The notes below the pieces were generated by a model. That model had not been told where the DNA came from. It was given only the letters and a program-made list of their open reading frames with translations, and ran no database searches. 64,000 nt of DNA. It comes from Thiospirochaeta perfilievii (GTDB taxonomy: Bacteria; Spirochaetota; Spirochaetia; DSM-2461). Position numbers and translations under genes: made by a program. The DNA is taken from NCBI RefSeq assembly GCF_008329945.1, contig NZ_CP035807.1, positions 2,046,001-2,110,000 on the forward strand. Reading direction: 5' to 3'. Shown here piece by piece: positions 57,429-64,000 of this stretch (position 1 is the first letter of the stretch; every line of letters begins with the position of its first letter).

Positions 57429-59279
57429 CTATTTTTTTGTTTTAAAGTTTTCCACCTCTTTGTTAAGGTCTCTACTAACATAACCAACATCATTTGAAAT
57501 TTTTTCTAATCCTGCTATTGAGTTTTGTATCTCTTGGAAGCCAATATTAACCTCTGCCATTGCATCTGTAACTGTATTGGATATATTTGAGACCTCAACC
57601 ATACTCTCTCTTACAGCCGTTGCACTAGCCTTCACAGATACTGACTGATTATGTACTTCGCTGGAAATATCGCTTAGATTATCCATCGCTTCAAGTATCT
57701 GCTTCCCTCCAATATTTAGCTCGGAGGTACTAGAGGATATCTCTAGTAGAGAGTTACTGGCATCCTTAATGTTTCCATAAATGTTTCCAAATGCTTCCCT
57801 GGTATTTATACCTGAAATTGAAGCTCTTTCGAATTTTTTAATTATATCCTTTAGGTTTTTAGATATATCATTACTACTTAATGTAGATGCTTCAGATAGC
57901 TTTCTAATCTCGTCTGCAACTACTGCAAATCCTTTACCTGCGTCCCCGGCATGGGCGGCCTCTATAGCAGCATTCATAGCCAATAGATTGGTCTGATCTG
58001 AGATATTCTGAATTACCTCAGCCATTGCACCAATATTTTGTACAGATGAGTTTATCTCTTCAATAATATCCGTAGTCTCATTTATCTGTGAGTCTCCCTC
58101 TTTAGCTGTCTCCTGGAGTCTTTGCATAATATCCTGGTTTTTATCTGTTAAATTTGAAACACTGGAAATAGATGCAATCATCTGGGTTATAGAGGCTGTA
58201 GACTCTTCTACCATAGCCATCTGGTCTGAAATATGACTATTTAAGTTGTTTGTAAACTCAGATATCTGGTTAACCTTGTTACTAGATTGAAATATATTGT
58301 TATTTAGTGTGATAATTTGTTTCTCTACAGAGTTTATATTAGCAGAGATCTCCTCGGATGAGGATGAAGTCTCTGTAACTGTATTAATTAGCTCATCCTG
58401 TATAATCTCATTTTTATGGGAATAATCCTTTATCTTATTTATAGAGTCATTTAAACCATCTTGAAAGGTATTCATCTCTTTACTTAGTGTTGATAGTTCA
58501 TCCTTGGATTTAACATATATCTCATTTTGTAGGTCACCAGAAGCCATTATAGAGAGGCTTTTATTTATACTACCAATAGATTTTGATATTTTACCCGCTA
58601 TAAGGGAAGCTATAAAAAAGGAGAAGGCTAAAATAGTAACATAGAGAATAATAGATAGGGTATTCCCTAACCTTTCAAAGGATTTAATCTTACTATCGAT
58701 AATTGCGTATTGATCATCTATTATATTTACAGAAGTTTGATATCCTATTTCTAAGGCGTATAACTCCCTTTTCATTTTGCTTACATAGAATTTTAATTTT
58801 GATATATCTCTTTCTGCAAACCCTCCTGTACTTGTATTGAGTGTATTTAGTACAAATTTATCACTGGATTTCATTATATCTTCTACAACTTTTAATAATT
58901 CATCTGTAGCGTTGTTAAACTTTGTAAGCCCGCCATTTTGGTAGTCCTGAAGATTTTTTATATTATCTATAGCTTGGGATACATTTTTATCAATCTTTGA
59001 GAGTAGCGTAATATTGTTTACCTGTTCGTAGATTTTTTTCTGTTCTTTAAGGGAGTTTTCAAACTCCTCCCTCTGTTCTTTTATCTCGAAAGCATCTAGT
59101 AAAAACCTAAATAACTCGGTATGGGATTTCTTAATGCTGTTTCTATAAAGCTGTAGTATATTTTTTTCTGCATCTATTTTCTTAGTATATAAGTTAAATC
59201 CTGCATAAATTCCAGTTGATATTGATGTTGAAACAATCATAATTACAATTAGTGATAGAAGTTTTGTTCTGATTTTCAT
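57429..59279 (-). CDS. Methyl-accepting chemotaxis protein
   Basis: Transmembrane chemoreceptor. Membrane segments at about 7-29 and 205-230 bracket a helical periplasmic sensor of some 175 residues rich in Asn and Lys, probably a four-helix bundle. HAMP follows, then a signalling domain with the hairpin tip [20 protein letters not shown] and [13 protein letters not shown]. No C-terminal CheR-binding pentapeptide (the chain ends NFKTKK). Ribosome site AAAGGA precedes ATG 59279. Signal sensed unknown. Confidence 0.94.
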   Translation of the reverse strand: MKIRTKLLSLIVIMIVSTSISTGIYAGFNLYTKKIDAEKNILQLYRNSIKKSHTELFRFLLDAFEIKEQREEFENSLKEQKKIYEQVNNITLLSKIDKNVSQAIDNIKNLQDYQNGGLTKFNNATDELLKVVEDIMKSSDKFVLNTLNTSTGGFAERDISKLKFYVSKMKRELYALEIGYQTSVNIIDDQYAIIDSKIKSFERLGNTLSIILYVTILAFSFFIASLIAGKISKSIGSINKSLSIMASGDLQNEIYVKSKDELSTLSKEMNTFQDGLNDSINKIKDYSHKNEIIQDELINTVTETSSSSEEISANINSVEKQIITLNNNIFQSSNKVNQISEFTNNLNSHISDQMAMVEESTASITQMIASISSVSNLTDKNQDIMQRLQETAKEGDSQINETTDIIEEINSSVQNIGAMAEVIQNISDQTNLLAMNAAIEAAHAGDAGKGFAVVADEIRKLSEASTLSSNDISKNLKDIIKKFERASISGINTREAFGNIYGNIKDASNSLLEISSSTSELNIGGKQILEAMDNLSDISSEVHNQSVSVKASATAVRESMVEVSNISNTVTDAMAEVNIGFQEIQNSIAGLEKISNDVGYVSRDLNKEVENFKTKK

Positions 59280-59368
59280 ATAAGTCCTTTAAACTAGCCT
59301 TGTTAATGTAGTTTGGACTATTAATTTACACCTCCTTAAAGTATAAATCAAGAATGAATTAAGAATCT

Positions 59369-59464
59369 TTACATCATTAATGGTAAAAAAATCATAGTTA
59401 ATAGCGATGCTACTGAAAGTAAACTAATTAGAGATACTACTGTTATTGCTAGATTATTTTTCAT
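59369..59464 (-). CDS. 31-residue hydrophobic membrane peptide
   Basis: A short gene with a strong ribosome site GGAGG five bases before ATG 59464. The peptide starts MKNNLAITVVSLISLLSVAS and ends TMIFLPLMM, a single membrane span with a positively charged N-terminus. It sits alone in the 319-base gap between the chemoreceptor and the lipoprotein gene, on the receptor's strand and 90 bases upstream of it, so it could be the first gene of the receptor message. No family recognised; small single-span peptides often modulate membrane proteins, but that is inference only. Confidence 0.55.
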   Translation of the reverse strand: MKNNLAITVVSLISLLSVASLLTMIFLPLMM

Positions 59465-59546
59465 AAATCCCTCCGTTCTTATCTTATATAAATATATTAG
59501 AATAAGTTTCTGTTACTATCTATGTGCCATTTGGTATATATTCTAT

Positions 59547-59575
59547 TTGACAGTCTAATGTTTTCACGATAAAAT
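59547..59575 (+). promoter_or_regulatory. Sigma70-type promoter for the 299-residue lipoprotein
   Basis: Perfect TTGACA (59547-59552), 17-base spacer, TAAAAT (59570-59575), then 23 bases to ATG with an AAAAGGAG ribosome site. The best promoter in the window and one with a normal leader. Confidence 0.65.
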
Positions 59576-59598
59576 TACTCAATTTAAAAGGAGTTTTT

Positions 59599-60498
59599 AT
59601 GAAAATAAAGTTAATTGTATCCGTTTTTTTACTTTTTATACTTGCAGGCTGTGTCTCCAATGGAAAGACCATCTTTTCTGATAACCAGTCTTTAGCTGTA
59701 ATAACTTGTTATTGGACATTTGATCCAAAAATAGAAGACGAACCAGTTTCTGGTCCCTACACACCAATATTAATTGGGTACAGTGATGACTCTATAAACT
59801 GGGATGATGAGAGTGTTAGCAGGGTTAAAGTTGCAAATATAAATGATAACAATGTGTGGTTTAAAGAGTCTCTCTGGTTAAGATATCAGATGGAGGGGTG
59901 TGGATTTTATGACTCCGACGGTGATGGTATAAATGACTATGTAATTCAGTTAAATGGTACAGATTTTACATATACTGGAGATGATATAAATATAGAGGGA
60001 CCAGAGGGTTCTACTTATACTCTAAAAAAATCCCAAACAGGAGTAACCCTATATGTTGTTATTCCAATTTCCGAGAGTCCCTGGGGTAAGGCATGGGATG
60101 CTCAAAATGAAGTTGAGACAGACTTAGTCCCATGGAACACTATAGCAGTTACAGATAATATTAAAAGTGGTATAGATAGACAGATCTATTTAAAGTTTAT
60201 GGATGGGTATAATTTTTCAGGGGATTACAAACATAATGGAATGTTCACTCCCCATGATTCATCCTGGTCCTTCTCTATGGAAGATATGCTGTATGAAAAG
60301 AATAATGGAGTTGATTATTGGATAGATATCTTTGTAGGAACATATGATAACTATATAGATCTTGAAGAAAACTATGTTATGCCCCTTGTCGAGAGTGGTT
60401 CTAAGGATATTTCTACTAAGATGGTTTATAAAAAGATAGATGGAGAATGGAAGGGATCCGAATTATGGGTTGTTCCTATCTCCGGCTCTGGAATTTGA
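59599..60498 (+). CDS. Lipoprotein with a calcium-loop motif
   Basis: Signal peptide and lipobox LIVSVFLLFILAGC (Cys18). The mature protein is rich in Trp, Tyr and Asp. A DxDxDG loop, YDSDGDGINDYVIQL near residue 115, resembles the calcium-binding loops of dockerin or thrombospondin type-3 repeats. No family recognised. Ribosome site AAAAGGAG and a strong upstream promoter suggest good expression. Probably anchored to a membrane and exposed to periplasm or surface. Confidence 0.75.
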   Translation: MKIKLIVSVFLLFILAGCVSNGKTIFSDNQSLAVITCYWTFDPKIEDEPVSGPYTPILIGYSDDSINWDDESVSRVKVANINDNNVWFKESLWLRYQMEGCGFYDSDGDGINDYVIQLNGTDFTYTGDDINIEGPEGSTYTLKKSQTGVTLYVVIPISESPWGKAWDAQNEVETDLVPWNTIAVTDNIKSGIDRQIYLKFMDGYNFSGDYKHNGMFTPHDSSWSFSMEDMLYEKNNGVDYWIDIFVGTYDNYIDLEENYVMPLVESGSKDISTKMVYKKIDGEWKGSELWVVPISGSGI

Positions 60499-60510
60499 TC
60501 TGATATAACC

Positions 60511-60539
60511 TTGTAAAAAAAGGCTTCTGTGGTTACCAT
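60511..60539 (+). promoter_or_regulatory. Possible promoter for the parvulin gene
   Basis: TTGTAA (60511-60516), 17-base spacer, TACCAT (60534-60539), 39 bases before ATG. Confidence 0.35.
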
Positions 60540-60578
60540 GTATATAGTTAATTAAATTCAAATTAGAGGATTCCAAGA

Positions 60579-61409
60579 ATGATCAAAGTAAATAACCAGG
60601 AACTCAGTAAAAACGAATTTCAAGGTGCATGTTATAATTATATGTCTCACACTAGAAAAAATGAGTTAACTGCAGAAGATAAGTTAATTGTTGCTAATCA
60701 ACTTGTAGATACATTTCTACTTTTAACAGAAGGTAAAAAAGGGGATTTTTTACCAACAGATGAAGAAGTTGAAGATAACTTTAAAAAGTTAATATCCCAA
60801 TTCCCATCAGAAGAGCAGTTTGAAAATACACTTAAAGAGATGGGTGATACAAAGGCCACAGTTAAAGAGAGACTTAGAGATGATATTATTTTAAAATCTT
60901 ACATCGAAGGTGAATTTTATAGTCAAATAAGTGTTTCAGATGAAGATGTTAAAAACTTTTATACAGAAAATGAGGATAAATTTGTTTCACAAGATCAGGT
61001 TAAAGCTTCCCATATTCTTGTAAAAGAAGAGGCTGATATTAATGATATTAGCAATAAGCTTAAATCTGGGGAGTCTTTTGAAGAGATGGCAAAAGAGCAC
61101 TCAGAGTGCCCTAGTGGTCAAAATGGTGGTGACTTAGGTTTCTTTGGTAAAGGTAAGATGGTTCCTGAATTTGAAACAGCTGCTTTTAGTATGAAGTTAG
61201 ATGAGGTTTCTGAACCTTTTAAAACTGACTTTGGTTTTCATATATTAAAAGTTACTGGTAAAAATGATGGGGGAAAACAGTCCTTTGAGGATGTATCTGC
61301 TGGAATAAGAAGACATTTAGAGCAAGTTCAAGCTCAGGCTAAGATCTCAAAAAAGATCACTGAGTTAAGAGCAGGTGCTAAAATCGAAATAGAGAGTGAC
61401 TCTTTATAA
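60579..61409 (+). CDS. Parvulin-type peptidyl-prolyl isomerase, no signal peptide
   Basis: PpiC-like isomerase/chaperone. N-terminal helical region (1-125) resembles the SurA/NifM arm; the parvulin domain (about 135-225) has VKASHILVKEE, GGDLGFFGKGKMVPEFE, AAFSM and TDFGFHILKVTGK. Unlike PrsA or SurA there is no signal peptide: the chain opens MIKVNNQELSKNEFQG, so it is probably cytosolic. Ribosome site GAGGA precedes ATG 60579. A terminator-like hairpin follows its stop. Confidence 0.9.
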   Translation: MIKVNNQELSKNEFQGACYNYMSHTRKNELTAEDKLIVANQLVDTFLLLTEGKKGDFLPTDEEVEDNFKKLISQFPSEEQFENTLKEMGDTKATVKERLRDDIILKSYIEGEFYSQISVSDEDVKNFYTENEDKFVSQDQVKASHILVKEEADINDISNKLKSGESFEEMAKEHSECPSGQNGGDLGFFGKGKMVPEFETAAFSMKLDEVSEPFKTDFGFHILKVTGKNDGGKQSFEDVSAGIRRHLEQVQAQAKISKKITELRAGAKIEIESDSL

Positions 61410-61443
61410 TATATTATAATTTTTTACTGGAAATATTTATAGC

Positions 61444-61476
61444 CCTCCTAATAATTAAGTTAGGAGGATTTTTTTT
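61444..61476 (+). terminator. Terminator-like hairpin whose 3' arm is a ribosome site
   Basis: CCTCCTAA (61444-61451) pairs perfectly with TTAGGAGG (61460-61467) around an 8-base loop, followed by A and eight T (61469-61476). It has the form of a rho-independent terminator for the parvulin gene. The AGGAGG in the 3' arm is also the only Shine-Dalgarno sequence for the ATG at 61477. Confidence 0.75.
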
Positions 61477-61842
61477 ATGCATAAAATTCTTATAATTGAT
61501 GATGATGATGGTGTTAGAAATAGTCTTTTTTATCATTTCGAAGATTGTGGATATAGTGTCTCCCTTGCTATAAGTGGGGAAGAGGCTGTAGAGCTTCTAG
61601 AGAATAATTCATTTGATATTATTATTGTAGACTTAAGGCTCCCAAGATTAAGAGGAGATGATTTTATAAAAAAAGTATATAATAAGACAAATAATACAAA
61701 GTTTATAATGTTTACAGGTAGCGAAGAGTATACTCTTTGTCATGAGCTTAAAGCCCTACCCCGTGTATGTAATGTTGTATATTACAAACCACTAGTTAAT
61801 CTTAACCTGCTAAATCAAGAGATCGAGTCCCTTCTAAAATAA
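61477..61842 (+). CDS. Single-domain response regulator
   Basis: A stand-alone receiver of 121 residues. Acidic pocket IIDDDDGVR, phospho-acceptor in IIIVDLRLPRLRG, Thr in MFTGSEE and Lys in YYKPLVN. No output domain. Its only ribosome site AGGAGG lies in the 3' arm of the upstream hairpin, 9 bases before ATG. Partner kinase unknown. It converges with the DsbD-like gene, 4 bases away. Confidence 0.9.
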   Translation: MHKILIIDDDDGVRNSLFYHFEDCGYSVSLAISGEEAVELLENNSFDIIIVDLRLPRLRGDDFIKKVYNKTNNTKFIMFTGSEEYTLCHELKALPRVCNVVYYKPLVNLNLLNQEIESLLK

Positions 61843-61846
61843 TTTA

Positions 61847-63268
61847 TTATATAAAAAATATCATACTTACAAATAGTAACCCTAATAGTAATTTAATAAT
61901 ATAGAGTCTAGAACTAAACCATGTGGCAATTTTCTTATTATTACTACCCTTATATATAGTTGCAAATACCAATACAAGTGGAATAATAAAACCTAAATTA
62001 TATAAGGTAAGGTAGAAATAGGAAGATAAACTAGCTTCAATTTTTATTATGTAGGATATAATTGGTAGGTAGACTTGTCCTGTACAAGTTAATTCAAAAA
62101 TTGTAACCATTATACCAATTATAATTGTACCTACAACTAAACCTCTATTTCTAGTATTCTTCCTGATTACATTGTGAATCCTTTTTTTTATACCCTTTGG
62201 TAGCTGTAATTTCATCTGGTTTACGCTACCTTTTTTTGCGTTATAAGCATCAAAAAAGCTTAATAAACTTAGTATTAGTAGGGCAATAATTAAGATATAT
62301 TTTATCACTTTTGAAATTATTGGAAAAATAAAGGCGGTTCTTATAACATTAAGTAGACCTAGACCAACTAGGTAGTAGGATAAAAAAATTGTTATAGTGA
62401 ATATAATACCAACTGTTAAAATCTCTTTACGCCCTCTTCCTACATAAAAGAGGGATGATATTAAAAAGAGAAGAGTGGTAAAAGCGCATGGATTTACTCC
62501 ATCTAAAAGACCTGCAAAAAATATAGGAAGGGGCTTTAGGTACTCTAGAGTATTTCTGTATTTTTCATTAAGTGTGGTCTCTTGTTTAAAAGATAATATC
62601 TTCTTAAATTTTTCAATATTTACTTCTCCTCCCTGTAGAACTCTATCTTTATAGATTAATAGGGGAAACTCTTTAAGTCCTATATCTAATAATTTCAACT
62701 TCTTCTCTAGGGAGGTCAGCTCCTCTTTTTCTAAAATATTGTGTTTTTTTATGGTGTATTCAACTCCAGCATCCATAATAAACTCTTCGCATGTAGAGCA
62801 ACCAGGGGAGTAATAGATATCAGCTATAATCCAACTATCTAATATCTTCTTAGCCCTCTCTTGATCCTCTATAGCCTTCTCCTTCTCTCTGCACTCTGGG
62901 CATCCCATAGAGAGGGTCTCTTTAGGAGGATCTGGAAGAGTTACAAATACTTTTGTTGTAGTCTTCTTCCCATTTTTATCAACAAGCATGTGTCTACTCA
63001 TTACACCATAACCTTCAGGTTCTAGGGTAAGGTTAAAAAGAGATCTCTCTCCTGCACTTATTGTTCTAGACTGGGGATCTATAGACAAACAGTCACAAAG
63101 GGAGAGAAAGGTTATTTCTAGATCGGTACTACTACTATTGGTAACGCTAATTTCCTGGGTTATAACCTCCATTGAAAGGGCATTCCCTAGGTTTATTTCC
63201 CCGGTCAGCTCTAAAGAAAAGAGTAGACCGGGTATAGCGGTTAGTATTAAAGTAAGGATGTTTTTAAT
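61847..63268 (-). CDS. DUF1573-thioredoxin-CcdA fusion, DsbD-like, apparent ATT start
   Basis: Envelope electron-transfer protein. Order: DUF1573-like domain (about 33-90, CDC motif), CPEC, a thioredoxin/glutaredoxin-like domain with CSTC (YYSPGCSTCEEF), then a CcdA/DsbD membrane domain whose two redox Cys are in GVNPCAFTTLLF and ELTCTGQVYLP. The first in-frame ATG (63172) would leave an exported protein with no signal peptide. The frame continues upstream to ATT 63268, which has GGAG exactly 7 bases before it, giving a textbook signal peptide: MKNILTLILTAIPGLLFS. That makes 473 residues. The ATT lies 2 bases after the livF stop. Likely passes electrons from cytosolic thioredoxin to the periplasm. 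Confidence 0.82.
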   Translation of the reverse strand: MKNILTLILTAIPGLLFSLELTGEINLGNALSMEVITQEISVTNSSSTDLEITFLSLCDCLSIDPQSRTISAGERSLFNLTLEPEGYGVMSRHMLVDKNGKKTTTKVFVTLPDPPKETLSMGCPECREKEKAIEDQERAKKILDSWIIADIYYSPGCSTCEEFIMDAGVEYTIKKHNILEKEELTSLEKKLKLLDIGLKEFPLLIYKDRVLQGGEVNIEKFKKILSFKQETTLNEKYRNTLEYLKPLPIFFAGLLDGVNPCAFTTLLFLISSLFYVGRGRKEILTVGIIFTITIFLSYYLVGLGLLNVIRTAFIFPIISKVIKYILIIALLILSLLSFFDAYNAKKGSVNQMKLQLPKGIKKRIHNVIRKNTRNRGLVVGTIIIGIMVTIFELTCTGQVYLPIISYIIKIEASLSSYFYLTLYNLGFIIPLVLVFATIYKGSNNKKIATWFSSRLYIIKLLLGLLFVSMIFFI

Positions 63269-63270
63269 GA

Positions 63271-63978
63271 TTAAGCTCCAAGGTAGGCCTTTCGAACTTC
63301 GTCGTTTTTAAGTAGGTTCTCACCTGTATCTGTCATTGTTATTACACCATTTTGCAACACATAACCTCTATCAGATATCTTAAGAGCCTGATTTGCATTT
63401 TGCTCAACTAAGAATACTGTGATGTTATAATCCCGATTTACACGTTTTATTTCCTCAAATATCTGAGCTACAATAATTGGTGCTAAACCTAGGGATGGTT
63501 CGTCTAATAAAAGTAGTTTTGGTTCCATCATAAGTGCCCTGGAGATAGTTAACATCTGTTGCTCCCCACCAGATAGAGTTCCTCCTAATTGGTTTCTTCT
63601 CTCACCTAAAATAGGAAACATTGTATACATAAATTCAATATCTTTCTTAATCTGTTTTTTATCATTTCTAAGAAAGGCTCCTAACTCTAGGTTTTCTAAA
63701 ACTGTAAGTCCTGGAAAAATTCTTCTACCTTCTGGAGCTTGAGTAATACCCAGGCTTACTATTTTATCTGGAGTCATGCCATTTAGTTCTTTTCCGTCAA
63801 ATGTTATAGTACCAGACCGAGGTTGCTCCAATCCTGAAATAGAGAGAAGTGTAGTTGACTTTCCTGCTCCGTTTGCTCCAATTAAAGATATTATCTCACC
63901 CTGTTGTACTTCTAGAGAGATACCCTTTAATGCATGAATGTGACCATAATATGTGTGGATGTTATCAATTTTTAACAT
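63271..63978 (-). CDS. livF: Branched-chain amino-acid ABC importer ATPase
   Basis: ATPase of the HAAT family (LivF type). Walker A IGANGAGKST, Q-loop ITQAPEGRRIFPGLTVLENL (diagnostic for LivF), signature LSGGEQQML, Walker B LLLLDEPSLGLAP, H-loop VEQNA. Length 235 is standard. Ribosome site GGAGAGGAG precedes ATG 63978. The remaining liv genes (livG, permeases, binding protein) should lie just beyond the window. Its stop is 2 bases before the DsbD-like start, so the two are cotranscribed. Confidence 0.95.
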   Translation of the reverse strand: MLKIDNIHTYYGHIHALKGISLEVQQGEIISLIGANGAGKSTTLLSISGLEQPRSGTITFDGKELNGMTPDKIVSLGITQAPEGRRIFPGLTVLENLELGAFLRNDKKQIKKDIEFMYTMFPILGERRNQLGGTLSGGEQQMLTISRALMMEPKLLLLDEPSLGLAPIIVAQIFEEIKRVNRDYNITVFLVEQNANQALKISDRGYVLQNGVITMTDTGENLLKNDEVRKAYLGA

Positions 63979-64000
63979 TAAAACTCCTCTCCTAAATATG

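Noticed and set aside
59280-59330. Strong AAGGAGG site upstream of the chemoreceptor, tested for an ATT start extending the receptor
   Set aside because: The ATT is not in frame with the receptor and a TAA lies in frame four codons before the ATG, which has its own AAAGGA.

Overview
The window is an AT-rich, densely packed bacterial chromosome segment. The gene content suggests a free-living spirochaete (Spirochaeta-like): CheX-type phosphatase, many lipoproteins, WG-repeat protein, flotillin/NfeD pair, YesM/YesN-type two-component pairs beside sugar genes, and a double-membrane envelope inferred from an outer-membrane-like protein and periplasmic redox proteins. This assignment is an inference from gene content. 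No tRNA, rRNA, insertion sequence, prophage or CRISPR array was seen.

Layout. 1-9.5 kb (minus): one transcription unit runs diguanylate cyclase, malQ, a large GH13 protein, a YesN-type regulator and a YesM-type kinase whose last residues lie off the window; it links alpha-glucan metabolism to signalling. 9.6-13.3 kb (minus): single-chain purL. 13.4-15.7 kb (plus): a 52-codon orphan open stretch, an M23 peptidase and metA. 15.8-22.1 kb (plus): a second YesM/YesN pair followed by a CUT1 sugar importer without its ATPase. 22.2-30.1 kb: ygiQ, then on the minus strand an HD-GYP protein, yitT, DNA polymerase II, a GNAT protein and cheX. 30.2-33.9 kb: a heterodimeric ABC exporter. 34-40.2 kb: a signalling cassette of hybrid kinase, CheR, CheB and response-regulator diguanylate cyclase. 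40.2-41.8 kb: znuBC without a binding protein. 41.9-46.1 kb: a divergent outer-membrane-like protein and a 931-residue lipoprotein. 46.1-50.1 kb (minus): a dipicolinate-synthase-A-like protein and the nfeD-nfeD-floA operon with a small membrane protein. 50.1-57.4 kb: dCMP deaminase, a soluble histidine kinase, a hydrolase, YfcE phosphodiesterase, and a run of tetR, engB, WG-repeat lipoprotein, pyrC, nth. 57.4-64 kb: a chemoreceptor, a 31-residue membrane peptide, a lipoprotein, a parvulin, a single-domain response regulator, a DUF1573-thioredoxin-CcdA fusion and livF.

The most notable theme is non-standard translation initiation. At least seven genes have a sigma70-type promoter with an exact 17-base spacer whose -10 box ends 5-8 bases before the start codon, so their mRNAs should be leaderless or nearly so. 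Two other genes, polB and the DsbD-like fusion, appear to start at ATT, each with a Shine-Dalgarno sequence exactly 7 bases upstream and 2-3 bases after the previous gene's stop; any ATG/GTG/TTG-based gene call would truncate them. Other striking points are a T7 tract that splits the hybrid kinase into two frames, a terminator-like hairpin whose 3' arm is the Shine-Dalgarno sequence of the next gene, and a DpaA-like protein with no dpaB gene in this window.
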